Shown here: positions 1-5,739 of the stretch, piece by piece
Position numbering within the stretch: the first letter of the stretch is position 1
Layout: each line of letters begins with the position of its first letter
NCBI GenBank assembly: GCA_016291915.1
Contig: JAEEZP010000279.1
Coordinates: 1 to 6,463, forward strand
Source: Prevotella sp.
GTDB taxonomy: Bacteria > Bacteroidota > Bacteroidia > Bacteroidales > Bacteroidaceae
Reading direction: 5' to 3'
Length of the DNA stretch: 6,463 nt
Translations under genes and position numbers: made by a program
Notes under the pieces: model-generated
The model's input: only the letters and a program-made list of their open reading frames with translations
The model's database searches: none
What the model was told of the DNA's origin: nothing

Positions 1-509
1 ACATAATGCATGTATTCTGACAGCAGGATACTTGCCTTCATCAGTTGTAGTCGTGGAAGACTGCGTCGAACGATAAATGCCTTGTTCACACCCACCAAGT
101 CACGTACCCAAGGACGGGAAAGCAGATTATCGCCGATGGCAATCTCACAGGTAGTATCGCAGCCGGCATCCACCAATAGCTTATCTAAGAAGGCAGAGTC
201 GAGCACGATATCCCGATGATTACTGATAAACGTGAATCGCCGTGAAAGATCTATGGCCTCGGTATCCATACTGATGCCAGTGCTCGCTTTCTGCAGGAGT
301 TGTTCCAAGAAAGTATAGCAGAACACTTTTTGGAACTCGAGGTTGGTCTTGCACGACATCATCCGTGCCTTGATCATCTCCAAAGGGACTCCCGGCATGA
401 TATATCGGAGAACCATGCAAAACTCCTGATCTGCAAACATTCGTTCATAAACACCGGGAAGTTCTTCCGGCAGATAAGGACGGATATCATCAAAATCATG
501 CAACTCCAT
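1..509 (-). CDS. Glycerolipid-type (lysophosphatidate-like) acyltransferase, 3' end missing
   Basis: The first 169 residues are present and the gene runs off the left edge, so its length is unknown. It probably transfers an acyl chain to a lysophospholipid or related glycerolipid at the inner membrane. The support is the block FISNHRDIVLDSAFL (about residues 94-108), like the catalytic NHxxxxD block of the PlsC/LPLAT superfamily, followed about 40 residues later by FIVRRSLPR (145-153), resembling the second, substrate-binding block. The spacing from His98 to Asp104 is five residues, not the usual four; Asp100 lies closer. The roughly 90 residues before the motif are not a signal peptide and look like a soluble helical extension. 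The ATG at 509 lies 9 bases after the ddl stop and gives the protein MELHDFDDIRPYLPEELPG at its start. It is the last visible gene of the PASTA-rluD-ddl run. The superfamily is fairly sure; the substrate is not. Confidence 0.78.
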   Translation of the reverse strand, partial: MELHDFDDIRPYLPEELPGVYERMFADQEFCMVLRYIMPGVPLEMIKARMMSCKTNLEFQKVFCYTFLEQLLQKASTGISMDTEAIDLSRRFTFISNHRDIVLDSAFLDKLLVDAGCDTTCEIAIGDNLLSRPWVRDLVGVNKAFIVRRSLPRLQLMKASILLSEYMHY

Positions 510-518
510 AACCTCTGA

Positions 519-1511
519 TTATTTAAACTGGTTTTCTACTATATCTGTCAACACATCCGTCATATTCAAGCCAGCTGCACGAACCTGCTGGGGGATAAAG
601 CTGGTCATGGTCATGCCGGGTGTGGTGTTCACCTCCAACAGATTGATCTTTTGCTCTTTGCTGATAATGAAGTCACAACGGATGATACCGTTACAGTGAA
701 GGATATCATAAATACTGCTTGTTAAGAGCTTCACACGCTCAGCGGTATCCTCCGGAATGCGGGCTGGAGTAATCTCCTGCACCTGTCCATTATACTTGGC
801 ATCGTAATCAAAGAACTCATTCCTTGAAACTACCTCCGTGGCAGGGAAGACAACGGATTTCTCACTGGTCTTGTAACAGCCCACAGCAATCTCCGTACCT
901 TCCATCAACGCCTCCACCATCACATCATCACTCTCCATCATAGCCTTGCGGATAGCAGGAGCCAACTGGTCTTTGTTCTTCACCTTCGTAACACCGAAGG
1001 AAGAACCGGAAGAAGATGGTTTCACGAAACATGGCATACCTATCTTCTCCTCTATCTCGTCATCGCTGACAATCTCCTCATAGCCCTTGCGGATAAGCAG
1101 CGAGTCAGCCACACGGATACCATAACTGCGGAGATACTGATTCAATACAAACTTATCGAAGGTCATCGCCTCTACCAGCACACCACTGGTGCTGTACGGC
1201 AGATGAATCAGTTCGAAATATCCCTGCATGATACCGTTCTCTCCCGGTGTGCCATGAATCGTGATGTAGGCATAATCGAACATCACCAGTTTTCCATCCT
1301 CCGTAAACGAGAAGTCATTACGGTCAATGGGTGTCGATGTACCGTCTTTCAGACTTACACGCCAATCCAGTCCTTTAACGGTCACGATATATACGTCATA
1401 CCGTTCTTTGTCGAAGAAAGAATAGATACCTTGTGCAGAGCGCAGGGAGACCTCGTATTCTGAAGAGTCACCGCCGCAGACGATTGCTATAGTTCTTTTC
1501 AATGGTTTCAT
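519..1511 (-). CDS. ddl: D-alanine--D-alanine ligase
   Basis: This 330-residue cytoplasmic ATP-grasp enzyme joins two D-alanines, using ATP, to make the dipeptide that MurF adds to the peptidoglycan precursor. The N-terminal motif GGDSSEYEVSL (13-23) contains the conserved Glu18. HGTPGENG (86-93) corresponds to the usual HGxxGEDG, with Asn for Asp. KPSSSGSSFGVTKV (164-177) is the ATP-grasp glycine/serine loop, and LLEVNTTPGMT (291-301) carries the metal-binding Glu293 and Asn295. The omega-loop reads FFDYDAKY (233-240); its Lys-Tyr pair is typical of D-Ala-D-Ala ligases and argues against a VanA-like D-Ala-D-Lac enzyme. The length is normal for Ddl. The ATG start lies 5 bases after the rluD stop, so translation is probably coupled. 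There is no Shine-Dalgarno site, as is usual in Bacteroidota. Confidence 0.97.
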   Translation of the reverse strand: MKPLKRTIAIVCGGDSSEYEVSLRSAQGIYSFFDKERYDVYIVTVKGLDWRVSLKDGTSTPIDRNDFSFTEDGKLVMFDYAYITIHGTPGENGIMQGYFELIHLPYSTSGVLVEAMTFDKFVLNQYLRSYGIRVADSLLIRKGYEEIVSDDEIEEKIGMPCFVKPSSSGSSFGVTKVKNKDQLAPAIRKAMMESDDVMVEALMEGTEIAVGCYKTSEKSVVFPATEVVSRNEFFDYDAKYNGQVQEITPARIPEDTAERVKLLTSSIYDILHCNGIIRCDFIISKEQKINLLEVNTTPGMTMTSFIPQQVRAAGLNMTDVLTDIVENQFK

Positions 1512-1516
1512 AATGT

Positions 1517-2611
1517 TTAATTTATGTCGTTTTCGAAAGTATTACGCGTTGTTCCTTTTATATAGTTACGCCATTTATCTATCAGCTGTTCCATATCCTG
1601 TGGCAGTCGGCTGGTGAAGTCCATCTGCTCACCGGTAACAGGATGCACAAAACCTAATGTCTGTGCATGTAAAGCCTGTCGGTGACACAACTGAAAACAG
1701 TTATTGATAAAGGCTTTGTAAGTAGTGCTCCGTTCTCCACGGAGGATCTCCATTCCCCCATAGCGCTCATCACCGAACAAGGGGTGACCAATATGTCGCA
1801 TATGTGCTCGAATCTGATGGGTACGTCCTGTCTCAAGGACACACTCCACAAGAGTAACATAACCGAAACGCTCTACTACCTTGTAGTGCGTCACAGCAGG
1901 CTTGCCGATATCACTGTCGGGTGGGAATACACACATCCGCAGACGGTCCTTAGGGTCTCTGCCAATATTTCCTTCTATCCTGCCGGTCTCCTCCTTCAGG
2001 TTCCCCCATACCAAAGCACGGTAGCTGCGGTGTGTGGTCTTATTGAAGAACTGCACACCCAAACGTGTTTTCGCATCGGGTGTCTTGGCCACTACGAGCA
2101 GTCCGCTGGTGTCTTTGTCGATACGGTGTACCAATCCTACCTCAGGATCATTAGGGTCGAATGAAGAGAGGTTACGCAGATGCCAGGCAATGGCATTTAC
2201 TAACGTACCGTGGAAATTGCCGCATCCAGGATGCACCACCATCCCCGCAGCTTTGTTGATCACCATCAGTGATTCATCCTCGTAAACAACCTCCAGAGGA
2301 ATATCCTCTGCAATGATCGTATCATCATGTCGCGGACGATCGAGCATCAGCGTCACCACATCATCGGGGCGCACCTTGTAGTTACTCTTCACTGGACGGT
2401 CGTTCACATGGATGAAGCCTGCCTCAGCTGCTTTTTGTATCCTGTTCCTGCTTGAATGCTGGAGCTTCTCAAAGAGAAACTTATCTACCCTCACCGGCTG
2501 TTGCCCCTTATCGGCCACAACCCTGAAATGCTCGTAGAGCATGCCACCCTCGTCAGCGGCATCCCCCAACTCATTCAAGAGAAGATCTTCCTGCAGTTCT
2601 AAATCATCCAT
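1517..2611 (-). CDS. rluD: RluD-family 23S rRNA pseudouridine synthase
   Basis: The protein isomerises uridines to pseudouridine in rRNA; the best-known member, RluD, modifies helix 69 of 23S rRNA. Positions here count from the ATG at 2611, giving 364 residues. An acidic N-terminal leader of about 35 residues precedes an S4 RNA-binding domain (about 38-98, with VRVDKFLFEKL and a GFIHVNDRPVKSNYKVRPDD stretch). The catalytic domain contains VINKAAGMVVHPG (117-129), the active-site motif HRIDKDTSG (162-170; catalytic Asp165) and the conserved RTHQIRAH (263-270). A GTG six bases upstream (2617) is in frame and would add two residues; ATG was preferred. Only 12 bases separate this start from the stop of the PASTA gene. 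The RluA/RluD family is certain from the motifs; RluD rather than another member is likely because of the S4 domain and length, but the exact uridines are inferred. Confidence 0.93.
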   Translation of the reverse strand: MDDLELQEDLLLNELGDAADEGGMLYEHFRVVADKGQQPVRVDKFLFEKLQHSSRNRIQKAAEAGFIHVNDRPVKSNYKVRPDDVVTLMLDRPRHDDTIIAEDIPLEVVYEDESLMVINKAAGMVVHPGCGNFHGTLVNAIAWHLRNLSSFDPNDPEVGLVHRIDKDTSGLLVVAKTPDAKTRLGVQFFNKTTHRSYRALVWGNLKEETGRIEGNIGRDPKDRLRMCVFPPDSDIGKPAVTHYKVVERFGYVTLVECVLETGRTHQIRAHMRHIGHPLFGDERYGGMEILRGERSTTYKAFINNCFQLCHRQALHAQTLGFVHPVTGEQMDFTSRLPQDMEQLIDKWRNYIKGTTRNTFENDIN

Positions 2612-2623
2612 TCTCACCGTTGT

Positions 2624-3319
2624 TTATTCGGGTCCTGTCACCACCTCAAACTCGTCTTCTTCAGTATTCTCCGTGGTGGCAGGTTCTTCCTTCACTTCTT
2701 CCTCCTCGGTTTCCTCAAAAGGATCGTATATCGGGTCGATATATGCCACCGAATCCGTTTCGTCACGCAAGCCGTCACCTACCTGTATGATAACAAGGGC
2801 ATCCACCGGTACTTTCTGTCCGCTCACCAGCAGTCGGCCACGGCATTTGATGCCATACACCCAGTCTTTCTCCCCGGGTACATATTCCGGATCGCCTATC
2901 TTAAAGCCCATGGCAATCATCCTCGCACGAGCCTCACGATACGAACTGTTGTCTATCACGTCGGGAATCGTAAGCGTCGGGGTATTTGAAGCGTTGATAA
3001 CGACAAACACAATACGGCCCGACTTGACAATCGTACCCGGTGTGAGCGACTGTTCCAAGATACAATCGGGTGGCAAGGCTTTCACGAAACCAGTATCGCT
3101 CACTTCTATCTGCAGTCCGGCTCGATGCAGGATATGCTCAGCGTCGGCAAACGACTTGTTACGAATGTCCGGGACGCTGATCTTCTCACCATGATGTGTA
3201 TAGATGTCCATACCATACTTCACTCCGAAGCATAATAGCACGATGACAAGCGCCATGGCAAAGAGGTTAGCCCATAACTTGAAACTGAATATTTTCTTAA
3301 AGAAAGTCGATGTCTTCAT
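2624..3319 (-). CDS. Membrane-anchored PASTA-domain protein
   Basis: The 231-residue protein has a short basic cytoplasmic N-terminus, one membrane helix (about 16-36, LWANLFAMALVIVLLCFG) and a periplasmic part. Two PASTA-like repeats follow: about 46-110, starting KISVPDIRNKSFADAEHIL, and about 115-182, starting LTIPDVIDNSSYREARARM. The tail (195-231) is very acidic, with a run of Glu. PASTA domains occur in Ser/Thr kinases and penicillin-binding proteins, where they bind muropeptides or act as structural modules; this protein has neither a kinase nor a transpeptidase domain. Lying upstream of ddl suggests a role in sensing or organising cell-wall synthesis, which is inference. It is the first gene of the minus-strand run, preceded by a terminator and a possible -7 box. 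Its function has not, to my knowledge, been settled. Confidence 0.88.
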   Translation of the reverse strand: MKTSTFFKKIFSFKLWANLFAMALVIVLLCFGVKYGMDIYTHHGEKISVPDIRNKSFADAEHILHRAGLQIEVSDTGFVKALPPDCILEQSLTPGTIVKSGRIVFVVINASNTPTLTIPDVIDNSSYREARARMIAMGFKIGDPEYVPGEKDWVYGIKCRGRLLVSGQKVPVDALVIIQVGDGLRDETDSVAYIDPIYDPFEETEEEEVKEEPATTENTEEDEFEVVTGPE

Positions 3320-3339
3320 TTCAATTGCAATAACGAAGC

Positions 3340-3347
3340 CAAAGTTA
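3340..3347 (-). promoter_or_regulatory. Possible -7 box for the PASTA-rluD-ddl operon
   Basis: On the minus strand this reads TAACTTTG, an exact match to the Bacteroidota -7 consensus TAnnTTTG. It is 20 bases before the PASTA start codon and downstream of the rpmH terminator, the expected place. No TTTG is found about 19-21 bases upstream, where the sequence is A/T-only, so the -33 box is missing or degenerate. It would give a leader of roughly 15 bases. Confidence 0.42.
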
Positions 3348-3380
3348 CAAATAAAAATTCATTTATGATAAAAAAAAGGC

Positions 3381-3419
3381 TAAAAAAACAAAAAGAAGCA
3401 AGATTAACCTTACTTCTTT
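3381..3419 (-). terminator. Intrinsic terminator of rpmH
   Basis: On the minus strand an 11-bp stem (arms 3409-3419 and 3392-3402, one G-U pair, no bulge) closes a 6-base loop. It is followed by a T-rich run, TTTTTGTTTTTTT, and later by a second run of eight T. The stem begins 38 bases after the rpmH stop. It should separate the short, abundant rpmH transcript from the PASTA operon. Confidence 0.85.
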
Positions 3420-3456
3420 CTGTTTTCTTAATTTCTCAGAAGAGACAATAAACTGA

Positions 3457-3612
3457 TTATTTCCCGTGATTCTCGTCAGAAACGGTAAGTTTTTTACGTC
3501 CCTTAGCGCGGCGTGAAGCTAACACGCGACGACCATTCTTCGTTGCCATTCTCTCACGGAATCCGTGCTTGTTGGCTCTTCTTCTGTTGTGCGGCTGAAA
3601 TGTTCTTTTCAT
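3457..3612 (-). CDS. rpmH: 50S ribosomal protein L34
   Basis: This is a 51-residue, highly basic protein of the large ribosomal subunit. It begins MKRTFQPHNRRRANKHGF and continues with RERMATKNGRRVLASRRAKG (residues 19-38), which is the L34 signature; the C-terminal KKLTVSDENHGK is Bacteroidota-like. The length is normal for the family. The start is fixed by the conserved MKRTFQP. It has its own promoter (3678-3708) and terminator (3381-3419), so it is probably monocistronic, and it diverges from efp. The often-seen rnpA neighbour is not next to it here, which is common in Bacteroidota. Confidence 0.97.
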   Translation of the reverse strand: MKRTFQPHNRRRANKHGFRERMATKNGRRVLASRRAKGRKKLTVSDENHGK

Positions 3613-3642
3613 CTTATCTATCTATTTTTATTTGTTATTATT

Positions 3643-3654
3643 CATTCCGGAATG
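3643..3654. repeat. 12-bp perfect palindrome in the rpmH leader
   Basis: The sequence CATTCCGGAATG is its own reverse complement. It lies between the predicted rpmH transcription start (about 3671) and its start codon. It could be a protein-binding dyad or a weak RNA hairpin (4-bp stem, 4-base loop). No factor can be named, and it may be chance. Confidence 0.35.
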
Positions 3655-3677
3655 TGCCGAAGTACACTTTTGGGCTG

Positions 3678-3708
3678 CAAAATTACTCATTTCTTTTGAA
3701 ATACCAAA
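3678..3708 (-). promoter_or_regulatory. rpmH promoter (Bacteroidota type)
   Basis: On the minus strand a -33 box TTTG (3708-3705) is followed after 19 bases by a -7 box TAATTTTG (3685-3678), matching TTTG-N19-TAnnTTTG for the primary sigma factor of this phylum. The bases after it read CAGC. Transcription should start near 3671, giving a leader of about 60 bases, A-rich near the start codon and without a Shine-Dalgarno site. Confidence 0.8.
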
Positions 3709-3717
3709 GAAATATGC

Positions 3718-3735
3718 AACTTTTAGACAAAAGTT
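3718..3735. other. AT-rich hairpin between the divergent promoters
   Basis: AACTTTT and AAAAGTT form a perfect 7-bp inverted repeat around a 4-base loop, followed on the plus strand by a T-rich stretch. It lies just upstream of the rpmH -33 box. The stem is too AT-rich to be a convincing terminator. It may be a curved or protein-binding site, or chance in AT-rich DNA. Confidence 0.3.
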
Positions 3736-3759
3736 TTATGATTTTTTCTAATTTATCCT

Positions 3760-3767
3760 TACCTTTG
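3760..3767 (+). promoter_or_regulatory. Possible second, upstream -7 box for efp
   Basis: TACCTTTG matches TAnnTTTG on the plus strand. The sequence 19 bases upstream is TATG, not TTTG, so support is weak. If used, it would give efp a leader of about 120 bases containing the two small inverted repeats at 3784-3798 and 3806-3823. Confidence 0.25.
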
Positions 3768-3820
3768 GAGTGAAAAAACACCGAAGATAGTCCATCTTGA
3801 CATAAAAAAGAATAAATTCT

Positions 3821-3851
3821 TTTGTTCTGCGCTCGATTTTTCGTATCTTTG
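3821..3851 (+). promoter_or_regulatory. efp promoter (Bacteroidota type)
   Basis: A -33 box TTTG (3821-3824) and a -7 box TATCTTTG (3844-3851) are 19 bases apart. The -7 box is followed by CAGC, as in the rpmH promoter. Transcription should start near 3857, giving a leader of about 40 bases. A perfect 8-bp inverted repeat (AAAAGAAT/ATTCTTTT, 3806-3823) overlaps the -33 box. Confidence 0.82.
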
Positions 3852-3896
3852 CAGCGCAAACCAGTAGAATAATTTAAATAAAGATATTATTACGTT

Positions 3897-4463
3897 ATGA
3901 TTAAATCACAAGACATTAAGAAGGGTACCTGCATCCGTATGGATGGCAAGCTGTACTTCTGCATCGACTTCCTGCATGTAAAGCCAGGAAAGGGTAATAC
4001 CATTATGCGCACCACGCTGAAGGATGTTGTCAGCGGTCGCGTTCTTGAAAAGAGATTCAATATCGGTGAGGCTCTTGAGGATGTACGTGTAGAGCGTCGT
4101 CCCTACCAGTATCTCTACATGGATGGAGCTGACTATATCTTCATGAACCAGGAGACATACGACCAGGTGCCCATCGGCAAGGACCTGATCACAGGCGTGG
4201 ACTTCATGAAAGAGAGTGATATCGTTGAGGTGGTCAGCGATGCTGATACTAACACCATCCTGTATGCAGAGATGCCAGTGAAGACCAACCTGCGCATTAC
4301 TCACAGTGAGCCGGGCATCAAGGGTGACACCGCTACCAATGCCACCAAGCCTGCTACCTTAGAGACAGGTGTTGAGGTTCGCGTTCCTCTTTTCATTAAT
4401 GAGGGCGACCTGATTCAGGTAGATACCCGCGACGGTTCTTACCTGCAGCGCGTTAAGGAATAA
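3897..4463 (+). CDS. efp: Translation elongation factor P
   Basis: This 188-residue protein binds between the P and E sites of stalled ribosomes and speeds peptide bond formation at proline runs. Three beta-barrel domains are expected: an N-terminal KOW-like domain (about 1-62), a central OB domain (about 65-126) and a C-terminal OB domain (about 130-187). The tip loop HVKPGKGNT (27-35) contains Lys32, the position of the modified lysine in E. coli EF-P; which modification, if any, occurs here cannot be seen. The C-terminal region has ITHSEPGIKGDTATNATKPA (133-152) and ends GDLIQVDTRDGSYLQRVKE, both characteristic. The length is standard. The ATG is the only sensible start. It has its own promoter and diverges from rpmH. 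Confidence 0.97.
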   Translation: MIKSQDIKKGTCIRMDGKLYFCIDFLHVKPGKGNTIMRTTLKDVVSGRVLEKRFNIGEALEDVRVERRPYQYLYMDGADYIFMNQETYDQVPIGKDLITGVDFMKESDIVEVVSDADTNTILYAEMPVKTNLRITHSEPGIKGDTATNATKPATLETGVEVRVPLFINEGDLIQVDTRDGSYLQRVKE

Positions 4464-4481
4464 TTTTTTAGTTTAAAGTGC

Positions 4482-4533
4482 AGAGTGTAGAGTGCAGAGT
4501 TATGATTACCTTTTAACTTTCACTCTACACTCT
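4482..4533. repeat. Solo GTGTAGAGTG palindrome downstream of efp
   Basis: The left arm (4482-4502) and right arm (4514-4533) are inverted copies: AGAGTGTAGAGTG pairs perfectly over 13 bp with 4521-4533, then after a small mismatch and bulge AGTTA pairs with 4514-4518, leaving an 11-base loop. The left arm runs into AGTTATGATTAC (4498-4509), the same motif found inverted on both sides of the four-helix-bundle gene at 5711 and 6137. Transcripts of efp that run through would form a strong hairpin, but no T run follows, so it is not a classical terminator. It looks like a gene-less relative of the cassette at 5682-6187. Confidence 0.7.
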
Positions 4534-4634
4534 TCATTGCCTTCAGCGATTACTGTCGCGACTCGACAAAGTTGAAACAAGTTTCACCCTGCTCTCGCTA
4601 CTCCGATAATTCTTTACTCTTTACTTAATACCCT
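4534..4634. other. Intergenic stretch before the glycosyltransferase gene
   Basis: No TAnnTTTG box is visible on the plus strand here, so the glycosyltransferase promoter is unidentified; read-through from efp is possible. The stretch contains an 8-bp palindrome GTCGCGAC (4555-4562) and a small hairpin TGAAAC-AA-GTTTCA (4573-4586). One plus-strand frame is open from 4517 to a TAA at 4608-4610 and reads LSRLDKVETSFTLLSLLR near its end, but has no start codon, so it is not called as a gene. The sequence ends in a degenerate ACTCTTTACTTAA segment resembling the nearby repeats. Confidence 0.4.
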
Positions 4635-5684
4635 ATGAAATACTCAATCATCGTTCCAGTATATAATCGTCCAGACGAAGTGGATGAACTGCTCCAGAGT
4701 CTATGTCAGCAGAGCCAACAAGACTTTGAGGTTATCATCGTGGAAGACGGCAGTAAGAATCCCTGTAATCATATCTGTGAGAAATATGCCGATAAGATTG
4801 ACCTTCATTATTTTACAAAAGAGAATGGCGGTCCCGGACAGGCACGTAACTATGGTGCCCGTCATGCCAAGGGAGAATACCTGATTGTGCTCGACAGTGA
4901 TGTGGTGCTGCCCAAGGGATATGTACAAGCAATCAACGAAGAGTTGGCACAGAACCCTGCTGACGCCTTCGGCGGTCCTGATGCGGCCCATGAGTCGTTT
5001 ACCGACACCCAGAAAGCCATCTCCTACTCCATGACCTCTTTCTTCACTACCGGTGGCATACGAGGTGGTAAGAAGAAACTCGACAAATTCTATCCCCGCT
5101 CTTTTAACATGGGTATCCGTAAGGATATCTATCAAGAGCTGAACGGATTCTCCAAGATGCGCTTCGGTGAGGATATCGACTTCTCCTATCGTATCGTGGA
5201 GGCTGGTTATAAGACAAGATTATTCCCCACAGCATGGGTATGGCATAAGCGCCGAACAGACTTCCGGAAATTCTTCCGACAAGTATATAACAGTGGTATC
5301 GCCCGTATCAACCTTGCTAAGCGTCATCCAGGCACGATGAAGCTCGTCCATCTGTTGCCGGCAGTCTTCACCGTGGGCGTCCTCGCACTGATTCTTCTCT
5401 TTGCAGCAGGTCTGATGCTTGCCAGTTTTGGTATTAACCACATGAGCAAAGCCTTCGGCACTGCTTTGTGTCAACTTTCCTTATTACCTCTCATACTTTT
5501 CAGTCTTATCATCTTTATCGATTCATCTATTAAGAATAAGAGTATCCACGTAGGACTTCTCAGCATTCCTGCAGCCTTTACTCAGCTCATGGGCTACGGC
5601 CTCGGTTTCCTCGAAGCCTGGTGGAAACGATGTGTCAGAAAGAAAGATGAGTTTACAGCATTTGAAAAGAACTTTTATAAATAG
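4635..5684 (+). CDS. Family 2 glycosyltransferase with C-terminal membrane segments
   Basis: The 349-residue protein should transfer a sugar from a nucleotide-sugar donor to a lipid or polysaccharide acceptor at the inner membrane. The GT-A domain begins at once: YSIIVPVYNRPDEVDELLQS (3-22), VIIVEDGS (33-40), GGPGQARNYGARHAKGEYL (65-83) and the metal-binding DSD (87-89). NMGIRKDIYQELNGF (158-172) and GEDIDFSYRIVEAGY (178-192), with the ED catalytic-base region, follow. Hydrophobic segments lie at about 238-265, 280-296 and 303-325, then a basic tail. Donor and acceptor cannot be read from sequence; surface polysaccharide or glycolipid synthesis is likely. It lies between efp and radC rather than in a polysaccharide cluster. 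Its stop TAG (5682-5684) is also the first three bases of the repeat element that follows. Confidence 0.9.
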   Translation: MKYSIIVPVYNRPDEVDELLQSLCQQSQQDFEVIIVEDGSKNPCNHICEKYADKIDLHYFTKENGGPGQARNYGARHAKGEYLIVLDSDVVLPKGYVQAINEELAQNPADAFGGPDAAHESFTDTQKAISYSMTSFFTTGGIRGGKKKLDKFYPRSFNMGIRKDIYQELNGFSKMRFGEDIDFSYRIVEAGYKTRLFPTAWVWHKRRTDFRKFFRQVYNSGIARINLAKRHPGTMKLVHLLPAVFTVGVLALILLFAAGLMLASFGINHMSKAFGTALCQLSLLPLILFSLIIFIDSSIKNKSIHVGLLSIPAAFTQLMGYGLGFLEAWWKRCVRKKDEFTAFEKNFYK

Positions 5685-5723
5685 TGTAGAGTGTAAAATG
5701 TAGAGTGAAGAGTTATGATTACT
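5682..5723 (+). repeat. Left inverted end of the four-helix-bundle cassette
   Basis: From outside in it reads TAGTGTAGAGT (5682-5692), then degenerate units related to GTGTAGAGTG, then AGTTATGATTACT (5711-5723). Both named blocks recur exactly, inverted, on the other side of the gene at 6177-6187 and 6125-6137. The first block starts with the glycosyltransferase stop codon. Confidence 0.8.
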
Positions 5724-5739
5724 ATTAAATCTAAAGACT

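Noticed and set aside
519..1511. VanA-type D-Ala-D-Lac ligase (vancomycin resistance)
   Set aside because: The omega-loop has the AKY sequence of ordinary Ddl enzymes, and the gene sits in a housekeeping operon without vanH or vanX.
1682..2164. 160-codon open frame on the plus strand within rluD
   Set aside because: It is entirely antisense to the conserved catalytic part of rluD and shows no recognisable domain or promoter.
2541..3194. 217-codon open frame on the plus strand, opposite the PASTA and rluD genes
   Set aside because: The predicted product is low-complexity and very serine-rich, as expected for the antisense of the acidic tail. Two well-supported genes fill the same bases on the other strand.
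3906..4304. 132-codon open frame on the minus strand within efp
   Set aside because: It is antisense to a clear EF-P gene and has no family resemblance.
4482..4533. Classical intrinsic terminator of efp
   Set aside because: The stem is strong, but no T run follows on the plus strand, and its sequence matches the cassette repeats better than a terminator. It may still weaken read-through.
4701..5135. 144-codon open frame on the minus strand within the glycosyltransferase gene
   Set aside because: It is antisense to conserved GT-A motifs and has no features of its own.
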